Source: Nitrosomonas cryotolerans ATCC 49181 (lineage in GTDB: Bacteria > Pseudomonadota > Gammaproteobacteria > Burkholderiales > Nitrosomonadaceae). Taken from it: a stretch of DNA of 64,000 nucleotides. The notes beneath the pieces were generated by a model. That model worked only from the letters and a program-made list of their open reading frames with translations, had not been told where the DNA came from and made no database searches. Shown here piece after piece: positions 27,076 to 37,251 of this stretch. Location: positions 2,312,116-2,376,115 of the forward strand of contig NZ_FSRO01000001.1 of NCBI RefSeq assembly GCF_900143275.1, read 5' to 3'. The position numbers and the translations under genes are program-made. How positions within the stretch are numbered: the first letter of the stretch is position 1; every line of letters begins with the position of its first letter.

Positions 27076-27936
27076 TTATCCGCGCCCCGCTACCGATACA
27101 ATTCGATGACTCAAATAACCGCTCAAGAACCCACCCAACACAATCAAGCCCATGCCCGACCACGCCAGCAACGGCAATATTTCGTTCCAGATCAACATCC
27201 CCAAAAGACTGGCAAATAATACCGTGCTATAGCCCAATGCACCCACGACCAGTATTTTTCCCGTACGATATGCCTGCGTCAATGCAAGCTGCCCCAATGT
27301 GGCTGTGGCACCCATTCCCAATAGTAGCAGCATGCTATGTAGTGTAACGGGACTAAATCTAGTCAATAACAACCACGTACCAGTAACAAGAGCACAGATC
27401 AAAGTGAAATAAAAAACGATACACCAATTGGATTCACCCAGATTACTCAGCTGTTTGACCTTAATATACGCAATAGCAGCAAAAAAACCAGAAGCCAACC
27501 CCACTAATCCCGTAAGCCAATGATCCGCCTGTAAGGTCGGTTGCAGCAATAAGATAACGCCCAGAAACCCTAAAGTTATTGCTGCAATCAGGGACCAATG
27601 AAGCTGCTCCTTCAAAATAAGTGTCGAAAACAAAGCAAGAAAAAGTGGCCAGGTATAGTTCAGGGATATCGCGGTAGCCAGCGGCAATTGTGTAATACAA
27701 TAAAAAAGCAACAGCATCCCGCTGAGACCAGCAAGCCCACGCCAGCAATGCACCTTCCAATGCATAGTTGTCAGAGCAAGATCATAATGACGGATCGCCA
27801 GATAAGTTACAAAAACACCCAGTAATGAACGATAAAAAACCAGTTCGATACTGGTAAAATAGCTGGCACCAAGCTTCACGAACACACCCATGCCGGCAAA
27901 CATAAAACCGGCAACCAGCATCCATAGCGAGCGCAT
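27076..27936 (-). CDS. EamA/DMT-family transporter
   Basis: 286 residues with ten predicted helices in two five-helix EamA repeats (for example FMFAGMGVFVKLGASYFTS and, in the second half, GALGYSTVLFASLLGMLIW). The drug/metabolite transporter superfamily mostly exports metabolites or amino acids. The substrate cannot be told. Monocistronic on the minus strand. Confidence 0.85.
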   Translation of the reverse strand: MRSLWMLVAGFMFAGMGVFVKLGASYFTSIELVFYRSLLGVFVTYLAIRHYDLALTTMHWKVHCWRGLAGLSGMLLLFYCITQLPLATAISLNYTWPLFLALFSTLILKEQLHWSLIAAITLGFLGVILLLQPTLQADHWLTGLVGLASGFFAAIAYIKVKQLSNLGESNWCIVFYFTLICALVTGTWLLLTRFSPVTLHSMLLLLGMGATATLGQLALTQAYRTGKILVVGALGYSTVLFASLLGMLIWNEILPLLAWSGMGLIVLGGFLSGYLSHRIVSVAGRG

Positions 27937-28098
27937 CAGTGAATCACCCTACAATACATGATTTTCCAAAATACAATAACAATGACTAGCTTCACGGCGC
28001 CTTCAGAAAGCAGGCGCATGGCTTAGGCACCTATTCTTAAGTGCGTGACGAGGTCGATATCAGGTGCTAGAGAAACTAGAATCCAGTAAATTCTCTGT

Positions 28099-29208
28099 TT
28101 AATCAATATGAGGTCTGATTTCCCGTTGCAAGAATTGATGAAAATCAATCATGCCTGCTTCCAGTGAAGGCTGATAAGGTCCCGCTTCGTTCATATTTTG
28201 CTCATACAATGCGCGACGACCGGCGGTAATGAGGCGACAAATTTCATTATCCTCTATTGCTGTTTCCTGATAAGCAGCCTGCTCTGCTTCGACAAACTCC
28301 CTTTCAAATAAAGCAATATCTTCCGGATAATAGAATTCAACCACATTCGTGCAACGTTCGACCCCTGTTGGCAATAATGTACTAATGATCAGTGTGTGCG
28401 GATACCATTCCAGCATAATATTGGGATAATAAAGCAACCAGATAGCACCATATGGTGGCATTTTACCTGAATTCTGGCGTAAAACCTGCTCTTGCCATTT
28501 GGCATACACAGGTGTGCCTGCACGTTGAAGCCGGGCATTATTGACACCCACAGTTTGTACGCTATAGTAATCATTAAATTCCCATTCCAGTGCATCCGTA
28601 TTCACAAAATTACTCAAACCCGGATGGTAAGAATCAACATGATAATCTTCAAGATATACTTCAATGAAAGTCTTCCAGTTACACGCGTATTCCTCTACCT
28701 GTATTCGATCCAACACATGACCGGAAAAATCAAAATCTTTTTGCATACTCAACTTAGCCATATCGTGTGCGACTCGTCGTCGACCTGTAAACAATAAGCC
28801 ATTCCAATTTTGCAGCGATGTTTTACCCAGATCGGTACAGGGATTTTCTTTAAAGTACGGCGCACCAAGTAATTGACCATTCATTGCATAAGTCCAGCGA
28901 TGGATTGGACATACTATATTTTTAGCGTTACCTCGACCTTTTAGCAAAACAGATTGACGATGACGACAAATATTGGAAAGTAATTCAATACCACATTCAT
29001 TACGCACCAGCACCTTAGCCCCACCCATCGATTCTGGTACATAATAATCTCCCACATTGGGCAGCATAACTTCATGACCAATGTAGCCGGGACCTTGGTC
29101 AAACAAAAAACGCTTTTCCAATTCAAGAATCTCAGGATTCAAATACCAATCAACAGGTAACTGTGTTGACGTCTCCGTCAATTGTAAAATCTTAGCCATA
29201 TTAGACAT
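28099..29208 (-). CDS. Rieske non-heme iron oxygenase, alpha subunit
   Basis: 369 residues. The Rieske [2Fe-2S] cluster ligands are C81-x-H83 and C100-x2-H103. The C-terminal catalytic domain has the mononuclear iron site in LEDYHVDSYHPGLSNF (two His, with a later Asp expected). The overall form is that of ring-hydroxylating or quaternary-amine oxygenases (choline monooxygenase/CntA-like and VanA-like). No reductase or ferredoxin gene is adjacent, so electrons must come from a partner elsewhere. The substrate is unknown. ATG at 29208 or 29199. Confidence 0.85.
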   Translation of the reverse strand: MSNMAKILQLTETSTQLPVDWYLNPEILELEKRFLFDQGPGYIGHEVMLPNVGDYYVPESMGGAKVLVRNECGIELLSNICRHRQSVLLKGRGNAKNIVCPIHRWTYAMNGQLLGAPYFKENPCTDLGKTSLQNWNGLLFTGRRRVAHDMAKLSMQKDFDFSGHVLDRIQVEEYACNWKTFIEVYLEDYHVDSYHPGLSNFVNTDALEWEFNDYYSVQTVGVNNARLQRAGTPVYAKWQEQVLRQNSGKMPPYGAIWLLYYPNIMLEWYPHTLIISTLLPTGVERCTNVVEFYYPEDIALFEREFVEAEQAAYQETAIEDNEICRLITAGRRALYEQNMNEAGPYQPSLEAGMIDFHQFLQREIRPHID

Positions 29209-29440
29209 ATAAACAACTTATAATCTTCCGAATAGTTAAAAATAAGCCGCAGAAAATACATGAAAAATTAGAAACATAAAACCCATATCCATAAGATGAA
29301 AAACGGGAAAACATTACCTTAGCTATAATAGAGTTCTTGTAGTAATAAAGTTATCATGACGCTTCTGCAAGTTATCAGCATAAAATTACTGAATTGTATG
29401 AGGATTGTATTAATCAATTAAACAAGAAGAGAGTATCTTA

Positions 29441-30820
29441 ATGAAATTTAGCAAGAAGACAAGAAAAGCCGTTTGGGTATATTTACTATCCTTCACATTT
29501 ATCATGAGCCTCTCCGCTTGTGACGACAGCAGCAAACCCACCAATAACAGAAAACTGCCAACAGGACCCACGACAGGCATATTGACGGATGCCCTCATTT
29601 CCGGCGTTTCCTATACTACATCTTCCGGTAAAGCAGGTATTACAAACGACCAAGGTATTTATGACTATAACCATGGCGATACCGTTGAGTTTAAACTGGG
29701 GCATCTGACACTGGCCAATATCCAGGCAACACCTATTGTGACGCCCGTAGCACTCGCTGATGGCAGTGACAATAAACTACAAAACCTGTTAGTTTTGCTG
29801 CAATCCCTGGATTCGGATGGTAATCCTGCCAACGGCATTAGTATTTTAGCTGATACCGCAGCAGCAGTCAGTGCCTCAATTAATCTTGACAGCGATCCGG
29901 CCACATTTGTGGATTCGACTAAATTACAAACCATTCTTGAAGCCGGTGGCATCAAGAATACCGCCAAAACAGCCGAGGAAGCCAATGCTCACTTTCTGTC
30001 TCAAGGCCTCAATCTGCTCAGCACTAATATCTGGGTGCAATATGATGATAAAAATGCAAACGTCATACGAATAGCAACCGATAATAGCGGCGAATATTTG
30101 CAAGGAGTCGCCACACCAGATGATTCTTGTGACGAAAATCGGGTATGTGGCGGCAATACAATCATTAAAGCAGGCGTAGAATACGGTGTCGCCAATGTAC
30201 TAGATTTTGATACCCGAGGATTCAAGATTATCGGCATTCCGACAATTGATACCAATCTTCAGGCCGGGTTATCACACCCCCGCCCAACCTGGCGAATTCA
30301 TACCGATGGCTTCGAACTGATTACTTCAGATATTGTGACGGTACAAAGAAAGAGAGAACAGAGCAGCCTCTTCGGCGAGCTCTTTCATGTTGCCAGCCCA
30401 ATAGTACTCAGTTCTGACGATGAGCCCATTCTCACTGATGTCAGTGAAAAACGTTATAACAAAATGGATAATATTTCCTCAGGTATTGTAGGCGCGTGGG
30501 TCCTGGATCAGGATTCCATCAAAACGAAAACACTTTTATTTTTCCCGAATAAAAAATTCATGCTAATTGATCCGACAGGAGAAACCCATCAATCGGAACA
30601 ATCAGAATGTGGTATGCCAGGTGTTGAATTTGCTTCATACGACTATGATACGAGTGCAAAAACATTAACCATAAGCAGTTATTCCTATGATACCAACGGC
30701 TGCGCTGGATTTTCAGAAACAAGCGGCGTGCCACTTTCATTTACTATCAATACAGAAGGTAATCTTGCCACACTGAATAAACAGGACAAGGAATTCACAC
30801 TATACCGGGTCTCCAGATAA
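29441..30820 (+). CDS. Putative lipoprotein, unknown function
   Basis: 459 residues with a lipoprotein signal peptide (KAVWVYLLSFTFIMSLSAC, lipobox LSAC). After the lipidated Cys there is a flexible segment, then a region TDALISGVSYTTSSGKAG followed by GIYDYNHGDTVEFKLG, a beta-sandwich-like repeat common in Gram-negative surface lipoproteins of this kind. A second domain near the C-terminus (GAWVLDQDSIKTKTLLFFPN) resembles lipocalin-like small beta domains. Predicted location is the outer membrane. A purine-rich ribosome binding site (AGAAGAGAG) is present. Function unknown. Confidence 0.7.
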   Translation: MKFSKKTRKAVWVYLLSFTFIMSLSACDDSSKPTNNRKLPTGPTTGILTDALISGVSYTTSSGKAGITNDQGIYDYNHGDTVEFKLGHLTLANIQATPIVTPVALADGSDNKLQNLLVLLQSLDSDGNPANGISILADTAAAVSASINLDSDPATFVDSTKLQTILEAGGIKNTAKTAEEANAHFLSQGLNLLSTNIWVQYDDKNANVIRIATDNSGEYLQGVATPDDSCDENRVCGGNTIIKAGVEYGVANVLDFDTRGFKIIGIPTIDTNLQAGLSHPRPTWRIHTDGFELITSDIVTVQRKREQSSLFGELFHVASPIVLSSDDEPILTDVSEKRYNKMDNISSGIVGAWVLDQDSIKTKTLLFFPNKKFMLIDPTGETHQSEQSECGMPGVEFASYDYDTSAKTLTISSYSYDTNGCAGFSETSGVPLSFTINTEGNLATLNKQDKEFTLYRVSR

Positions 30821-31006
30821 ATCCAATTTACTTAAAATATAAAAATTGATTATTGTTCCGATTATTAGAAATTCTCTAATTTCTTAATAATTGGGGCAAT
30901 ATCAGCAAAACAAATATCAGTGATATTACAAAATCAAAAGGAGGTGATTTTCGGATAATCCCGCTGCTATGATCTTTATATGCCCGCCACCCGCTTTTCA
31001 TGTCAT

Positions 31007-33190
31007 ATGCCAATCATTCGTGTCGCGCTCAATATTCCCGTAAATACCTTGTTTGACTATGTGGCATCAAATGTCAATATGCAGGATATTGGCCTACGTG
31101 TACGCGTACCCTTTGGAAAAAAATCGATGACAGGCGTCATCATGGCAATCGATATGAATTCACATATGGCTGCCGATAAACTTAAAGCGGTTGAATATAT
31201 TTTTCGAGATATTCCTCCTCTACCGGCAGCATTACTGGATATTTTTCATTTTTGCAGTCGTTATTATCATCATCCATTGGGCAGAATCGTCCTTAATGGA
31301 TTACCCGGAAGGTTGCGCGACAATAAGCCTATTAAGCCAGCGGTACAGACAACGCATACCTTATTTCGCCTGACGGATATTGGGTACGCGGTAGATATCC
31401 ATTCCATTCCCACTCGAAACACAGTCGCACGTCGCCTACTCACACAACTTAGAGAATCGGGTACGATCAACAATCAAGACGCAAAACAAATTTCACCACG
31501 CACATCAAAACTACTAAAAGAATTTATCATGTGCGGTTGGGTAGAAACCATACCAGCGCCTGCAGAAACTGTACAGCCAACTCCAACGCCAATACCTACA
31601 GATGAACAAAATAATGCGATCAATACAATTACAGCAGAAATCAGGGAATTTAATGTCTGGTTATTACAGGGCATAACGGGAAGTGGCAAAACCGAGGTAT
31701 ATCTACGGTTAATTGCACATGTACTATCGCAAGAGAAGCAAACTCTGGTTTTGATTCCCGAGATTAGTTTAACACCACAACTGGAAACTATTTTCCAGGC
31801 ACGATTTCCCAACACACCATTAGTCAGCTTACATAGCGGACTCAACGATACCCAACGTGCAATCGCCTGGTTGCAAGCACAAAATGGACAGGCCAAAATT
31901 ATACTCGGAACACGTCTAGCTGTATTCACCCCATTGCCCGATATGGGTTTGATTATTGTCGATGAAGAGCAAGATAATTCGTTTAAACAGCAAGACAGGT
32001 TACGCTATTCTGCACGGGATATCGCTATATTTCGTGCCAGGCAAGGAAATATACCGATTATATTGGGTTCTGCCACCCCTTCATTGGAAAGCTACTATAA
32101 TGCAGCCATCGGCCGTTATCGTAGCCTGCGCCTATCATCACGCGCAGTAAAGAACGCCGCTCTACCGATCGTGCACTGTGTTGATATTCGCACCAACAAA
32201 ATCAAGGATGGTCTATCTGAGCCAATGATTCTGGCATTGAGAAACACGCTCGCACAGAAACATCAAAGCCTGATCTTTATTAACCGGCGGGGCTATGCCC
32301 CTGTCCTGTTTTGTAATTCATGTGCCTGGATAGCAATCTGCCAGCGCTGTACCAGCCGCCTGGTCGTCCATTTAAGCGAAAGAAAATTGTACTGTCATCA
32401 TTGCGGTTATCAGACCCCCCTTCCACAAGCTTGTCTCCAATGTGGCAATCAGAATATCGTCCCTTTTGGCCATGGAACACAACGGGTGGAAGCAGCACTG
32501 ACGGCACATTTTCCAGATGCACGGATTCTACGTATTGATCGGGACAGCATCCGTCGTAAAGGTACCTGGCATGCTGCCCTGAAGGCCATCCATGCACAAC
32601 AAGTAGATATTCTGATAGGGACTCAGCTCCTCGCCAAAGGACATGACTTTCCCAATCTATCACTCGTGGGTATTTTAAATCCAGATAGTGCTCTATACAG
32701 CACCGATTTCCGGGCAAGTGAACGTTTATTCGCACAACTCATGCAGGTAGCAGGCCGAGCCGGGCGTGCCGCTGTTCCCGGTAAAGTGCTGATCCAAACC
32801 GCATTTCCAAATCACCCGCTCTATCATGCATTACGTCAACATGATTATGATGTACTGGCAAAAATGCTGCTCTCAGAAAGGAAACAGGCAGCACTTCCAC
32901 CATTTGTTTATCAGGCATTATTACGAGCTGAAGCTCATAACATTCATACGGCGCTGGCATTTCTCACGAGCGCAGCAGGCATGGTAGAAGTATCCCAGAA
33001 TATCGAGATTTTTGATCCTGTTCCAGCGCCAATGGTACGGTTAAAAGGACTAGAGCATGCTCACTTACTGGTTCAGTCCCCATCACGTAAGAAACTCCAA
33101 GCATTTCTTGCCGAATGGTATAGAAAACTCAATAGCATATCCACTCGTTCCGTTCGCTGGGTACTTGATGTAGATCCCTCAGGATTCTAA
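31007..33190 (+). CDS. priA: Primosomal protein N', replication restart helicase
   Basis: About 727 residues from ATG 31007 (MPIIRVALNIP), the usual family start; ATG 30980 would add nine residues. The N-terminal 3'-DNA-binding domain precedes the helicase with Walker A GITGSGKTEVY and DEEQD in motif II. A two-zinc insertion has eight Cys (CNSC, CQRC, CHHC, CLQC). PriA recognises stalled forks and loads DnaB to restart replication. An exact anti-16S sequence sits at 30938-30946, too far from either start to serve directly. Confidence 0.93.
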   Translation: MPIIRVALNIPVNTLFDYVASNVNMQDIGLRVRVPFGKKSMTGVIMAIDMNSHMAADKLKAVEYIFRDIPPLPAALLDIFHFCSRYYHHPLGRIVLNGLPGRLRDNKPIKPAVQTTHTLFRLTDIGYAVDIHSIPTRNTVARRLLTQLRESGTINNQDAKQISPRTSKLLKEFIMCGWVETIPAPAETVQPTPTPIPTDEQNNAINTITAEIREFNVWLLQGITGSGKTEVYLRLIAHVLSQEKQTLVLIPEISLTPQLETIFQARFPNTPLVSLHSGLNDTQRAIAWLQAQNGQAKIILGTRLAVFTPLPDMGLIIVDEEQDNSFKQQDRLRYSARDIAIFRARQGNIPIILGSATPSLESYYNAAIGRYRSLRLSSRAVKNAALPIVHCVDIRTNKIKDGLSEPMILALRNTLAQKHQSLIFINRRGYAPVLFCNSCAWIAICQRCTSRLVVHLSERKLYCHHCGYQTPLPQACLQCGNQNIVPFGHGTQRVEAALTAHFPDARILRIDRDSIRRKGTWHAALKAIHAQQVDILIGTQLLAKGHDFPNLSLVGILNPDSALYSTDFRASERLFAQLMQVAGRAGRAAVPGKVLIQTAFPNHPLYHALRQHDYDVLAKMLLSERKQAALPPFVYQALLRAEAHNIHTALAFLTSAAGMVEVSQNIEIFDPVPAPMVRLKGLEHAHLLVQSPSRKKLQAFLAEWYRKLNSISTRSVRWVLDVDPSGF

Positions 33191-33237
33191 ACGAACGCGT
33201 TTAATCTCATTAAATTACCTGCGCTGGAACACTATTA

Positions 33238-33297
33238 GAGACTTTTGTAAAAGCCCTCGCCATAAGTTTTCAACTATTGGAGTTTTGCAAAGGTCTC
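33238..33297. repeat. 60-bp inverted-repeat element (IS5/IS1106-like ends)
   Basis: GAGACTTTTGTAAAA at 33238-33252 and TTTTGCAAAGGTCTC at 33283-33297 form 13-of-15 inverted ends. The motif AGACCTTTGCAAAA resembles terminal repeats of IS1106-type IS5-family elements. Too short to encode anything; probably a miniature derivative. It lies between the convergent priA and valS genes and may act as a shared hairpin. Confidence 0.55.
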
Positions 33298-33417
33298 GGA
33301 TTGTATTTTATATTCTGGATAAAACCCTGTCCGCGCGCTTAATGGCAATTGAGTGAATGTGTAATCATACATAAATCATTGAGCGCAATAAAATACCATC
33401 TGCTGTTGAAAGACCTA

Positions 33418-36180
33418 TTATCCCAGCTTGCGTAGTTGCTCATTCAATTTCTCCAGTGTCGCCTCAAACCCAGCGAGCCGCTCTTTTTCTTGTGCCACCA
33501 CTTTTTCTGGTGCACGCTGAATAAAATTTGGATTAGCAAGTTTCGTATTCGCTTTAGTAATTTCCGTTTCAATACGGGCAATTTCTTTTGTTAATCGTTC
33601 ACGCTCAGCAACTACATCCACTTCAATTTTTAACATTAATCGGTATTCACCCACAATCGCAACCGGCGCATCAGCACTCGGCAGGTCATCTTGCATAATT
33701 TCTACATCTGACAACCTCGCCAAAACTAACAAATACGGAGAAAAATCAGCTAGAACCTGCTGATCTCCTGCTGCCAGCAGTGGAACTTTCAATGCTGGAG
33801 ATAAATTCATTTCACCACGTAACGCACGGCAGGCATCAATAATATTCTTCAAAAGAAGAATATGTCCCACGGCCTTTTCATCCAGTTTTGTCGAATCGAA
33901 TTTGGGATAGGGTTGACACATAATGCTTGCCCCATTTTTACCAGCAAGCGGTGCTATCTTTTGCCACAGTTCTTCAGTGATAAAAGGAATAATAGGATGG
34001 GCAAGTCGAAGCGTCGTTTCTAATACTCGTATCAGAGTACGTCGAGTAGCCCTTTGTATACCCTCATTCGGGCTATTCAGCTGTACTTTGGCAAACTCTA
34101 CATACCAGTCACAATATTCATCCCACACTAATTCATAAATTTCCCGCGCCGCCAAATCAAAACGAAAGTTACTGAATGCCTGCTCTACCGCCTGTTCTGT
34201 CTGCTGCAAGCGACTGATCATCCATCTATCAGCAACAGAAAGCTCTAATGGCAGGGTATCGATTAAACCTACATCTTTTTCTTCACAGTTCATTAATACG
34301 TAACGAGTGGCATTCCACAATTTATTACAGAAATTTCGATAGCCTTCACATCGTTGTAGATCAAATTTGATATCACGGCCATGAGAAGCAAGGCTGGCAA
34401 ATGTAAAGCGTAAGGCGTCGGTACCAAAAGCTGCAATACCCTCAGGGAAATGCTTCTCCGTATTTCTATGAATGGACTCAGCCTGCCGGGGATTCATCAG
34501 GCCAGTCGTCCGTTTTGCAATTAAATCAGGCAGTGTGATGCCATCGATCAAATCCAGTGGATCCAGCACATTCCCCTTTGACTTGCTCATCTTCTGGCCT
34601 TCTGCATCACGGATTAAGCCCGTAATATAAACTTCTTTAAATGGAATTTTGCCCGTAAAATGCAGCGACATCATTACCATACGTGCTACCCAGAAAAATA
34701 TAATATCAAAACCTGTAATCAGAACCGATGTGGGCAGGAAAGTTTTAAGCTCAGGCGTTTGCTCCGGCCAGCCTAATGTTGAAAATGGCCAGAGTGCAGA
34801 GGAAAACCAGGTGTCCAGCACATCTTCATCTTGCTTAAGATTATCACTACCTGCCAGTTTCCGTGCTTCGTCATAATCATGGGCAACGGTTATATTGCCA
34901 TCTTCGTCGTACCACGCAGGAATTCGATGGCCCCACCACAATTGTCGAGAAACGCACCAATCCTGAATATTTTCCAGCCATTGATTGTAAACGTGGCGCC
35001 AATTGTCTGGCGTAAATTTAATATCGCCATTAGCTACGGCCTCGAGCCCCTGCTTCGCCAGACCCTCCATAGCCACATACCATTGATCAGTCAACATCGG
35101 TTCGATGATTGCATTAGTGCGATCACCACGTGGCACCGTCAGTTTATGTGGTTTAGTCTCCGTTAATAGTCCCTGCGCTTCTAAATCGGCCAGAATTCTT
35201 TTTCTGGCAACAAACCGATCCAAGCCTTGGTATTCAATGGGTGCAAGATCATTAATTTTCCCATCCAATGTAAAAATATTAAGCGGAACAAGATGATGAC
35301 GTTGTCCCATCTGATAGTCATTAAAATCATGTGCAGGTGTAATTTTCACACAACCCGTACCAAATGTCGGATCCACATAAGCATCCGCAATAACGGGTAT
35401 GCTCCGTTCACATAATGGCAGACGAACATGGCGGCCAATCATGTGCTGATAGCGTATATCCTCCGGATGTACTGCGACAGCCATATCTCCCAACATGGTT
35501 TCAGGGCGCGTGGTCGCCACAATCAATCCTTCTGTTTTCTCTATATTCACGCCATCCTTCTGTTCAAGCGGATAATGAATATGCCAGAGAAATCCATTTT
35601 CTTCTGTTGAGACCACTTCCAAATCAGAGACTGCAGTTTGCAGCACTGGATCCCAATTAACCAGGCGCTTGCCACGATAGATAAGCCCCTCACGATACAA
35701 CCGCACAAAGACTTCAGTGACTGCACGCGATAATACTGGGTCCATGGTAAAGCGCTCGCGTGACCAATCACAGGAAGTTCCCAGACGTCGCATTTGCCGA
35801 GTAATGGTAGATCCGGATTCTTCTTTCCATTGCCACACGCGCTCCAGAAATGCTTCACGTCCTAAATCACGTCGATTAATATCTTGCTGATCTAATTGCC
35901 GTTCAACAACAATTTGAGTCGCAATACCCGCGTGATCCGTTCCAGGCTGCCATAATGTAGTATCGCCCAGCATTCGATGATAGCGGATTAACGCATCCAT
36001 CAGCGTATGCTGAAATGCATGCCCCATATGTAACGTACCCGTCACGTTAGGCGGCGGCAGCATAATACTGTACGCTGCATTCACCTCAGTGGTTTCCGGC
36101 TTAAAATAACCGGATGATTCCCAGATTGAATACCAACGATCTTCTATGAGCTTAGGATCAAAACTTTTTGCGAGTTCCAT
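33418..36180 (-). CDS. valS: Valyl-tRNA synthetase
   Basis: 920 residues of class I aminoacyl-tRNA synthetase. HIGH motif is the GTLHMGHA segment near residue 50; KMSKS is KMSKSKGN near 532. The connective editing domain, anticodon-binding domain and a C-terminal coiled coil ([19 protein letters not shown]) are all present. Charges tRNA-Val in the cytosol. Upstream lies the small gene 36332-36709 and holC, a common beta/gamma-proteobacterial neighbourhood. Confidence 0.97.
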   Translation of the reverse strand: MELAKSFDPKLIEDRWYSIWESSGYFKPETTEVNAAYSIMLPPPNVTGTLHMGHAFQHTLMDALIRYHRMLGDTTLWQPGTDHAGIATQIVVERQLDQQDINRRDLGREAFLERVWQWKEESGSTITRQMRRLGTSCDWSRERFTMDPVLSRAVTEVFVRLYREGLIYRGKRLVNWDPVLQTAVSDLEVVSTEENGFLWHIHYPLEQKDGVNIEKTEGLIVATTRPETMLGDMAVAVHPEDIRYQHMIGRHVRLPLCERSIPVIADAYVDPTFGTGCVKITPAHDFNDYQMGQRHHLVPLNIFTLDGKINDLAPIEYQGLDRFVARKRILADLEAQGLLTETKPHKLTVPRGDRTNAIIEPMLTDQWYVAMEGLAKQGLEAVANGDIKFTPDNWRHVYNQWLENIQDWCVSRQLWWGHRIPAWYDEDGNITVAHDYDEARKLAGSDNLKQDEDVLDTWFSSALWPFSTLGWPEQTPELKTFLPTSVLITGFDIIFFWVARMVMMSLHFTGKIPFKEVYITGLIRDAEGQKMSKSKGNVLDPLDLIDGITLPDLIAKRTTGLMNPRQAESIHRNTEKHFPEGIAAFGTDALRFTFASLASHGRDIKFDLQRCEGYRNFCNKLWNATRYVLMNCEEKDVGLIDTLPLELSVADRWMISRLQQTEQAVEQAFSNFRFDLAAREIYELVWDEYCDWYVEFAKVQLNSPNEGIQRATRRTLIRVLETTLRLAHPIIPFITEELWQKIAPLAGKNGASIMCQPYPKFDSTKLDEKAVGHILLLKNIIDACRALRGEMNLSPALKVPLLAAGDQQVLADFSPYLLVLARLSDVEIMQDDLPSADAPVAIVGEYRLMLKIEVDVVAERERLTKEIARIETEITKANTKLANPNFIQRAPEKVVAQEKERLAGFEATLEKLNEQLRKLG

Positions 36181-36331
36181 GGAATTAAGGCTTAATTAAA
36201 TGATACTGATAAGATGATCATTATAACGGATGACGCTCCTATGAATATCGGAATGATTAATCTGATCTGGAAATATGATGATTCTTTTGACCAGTACACG
36301 CTCGCCCAGCTAAAAATATACAGACAGAGCA

Positions 36332-36709
36332 TTATCCGGGTTTACGAATTAAGTGTTTATGCAGCGCTCCAACTAATGCACCACGATCGACAACATTCAT
36401 ATCGATATTTGCTTCTTTCAGCGCGGCATCCAGAATAGATCGTAATGGCGGTGAATTCTCAGTTAAATACGGCGCAATTAACGGACGCAGTATTACTTTC
36501 TCTGTCAGCAAAGGTATCTTGTCAGATGCTGCTTTTGGTACGCTTCCCCGCGACACATTTGCATGAACCAAATCCGGAATAGATAATGTAGCTTCCTTGG
36601 TATTCATGATCGAACGATGCTGTCTTTGATATTTACTCAGCAGTCCGTTCAATTTTGTCAGAATCTTGTCTTCATCGGAATCTTCCACAGTTTTATCATC
36701 GTCCATCAT
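36332..36709 (-). CDS. Hypothetical protein between valS and holC
   Basis: 125 residues, acidic N-terminus, no transmembrane segment, no domain I recognise. A central region (LTEKVILRPLIAPYLTENSPP) is followed by a helical C-terminal half rich in charged residues. Lies 10 bp downstream of holC and 150 bp upstream of valS, so it is presumably transcribed with them. Position suggests a conserved small protein of the holC-valS cluster, but no role can be inferred. The stretch 36181-36331 between it and valS holds no gene. Confidence 0.6.
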   Translation of the reverse strand: MMDDDKTVEDSDEDKILTKLNGLLSKYQRQHRSIMNTKEATLSIPDLVHANVSRGSVPKAASDKIPLLTEKVILRPLIAPYLTENSPPLRSILDAALKEANIDMNVVDRGALVGALHKHLIRKPG

Positions 36710-36719
36710 GGAAATAAAA

Positions 36720-37169
36720 CTATCCGGAATACAGGTAACATTCGCTTATCTTCCTCTCAAGCTTGTGGTGATGGATTTCATACCCCGCTTTCCGGTAGAA
36801 ATGGAAACGCTTCCGCGCCGCCATCCTATCATGCTCATCGGTTCCAGCAATCTCGATTAATCGTTGAAATCGATCAAAAGAGGGAGGAAGTTCGTCATGT
36901 AAGTTAAGCAGTACATCATTATGCGCCACTTGCTCTATGTTGCAACCAAGTAGGACTGGAGTCACATCAGCCAATTCATCGGTTGTATGGCAATGTGGAA
37001 TAAAACCAGTTGGGGAGAAAGTCCAGAGTAATCGATTAAGCTGTTCAACAATCTCTGCATCCAGCGTATAAATCATGACCTTAAAACCTTGCTCCAATGC
37101 TTTGGTGCAAAGCCGACAAGCAGTATGCAACTTATCGGCCGAACCTGAATAGAAATAGATTTGAGTCAT
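36720..37169 (-). CDS. holC: DNA polymerase III chi subunit
   Basis: 149 residues, normal length. The family pattern is visible at the start (QIYFYSGSADKLHTACRL) and in LDAEIVEQLNRLLWTFSP followed by FIPHC. Chi binds SSB and, with psi, connects it to the clamp loader of the replicative polymerase. Placed between pepA and valS, the classic order in beta- and gammaproteobacteria. Confidence 0.9.
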   Translation of the reverse strand: MTQIYFYSGSADKLHTACRLCTKALEQGFKVMIYTLDAEIVEQLNRLLWTFSPTGFIPHCHTTDELADVTPVLLGCNIEQVAHNDVLLNLHDELPPSFDRFQRLIEIAGTDEHDRMAARKRFHFYRKAGYEIHHHKLERKISECYLYSG

Positions 37170-37251
37170 TAATTAATTACAGGCAAAACAGGCGCATCAG
37201 AGCAGAGAGAATACAATAAGACGCGACGGCATTGCATGTTCAGGTTCGTTT

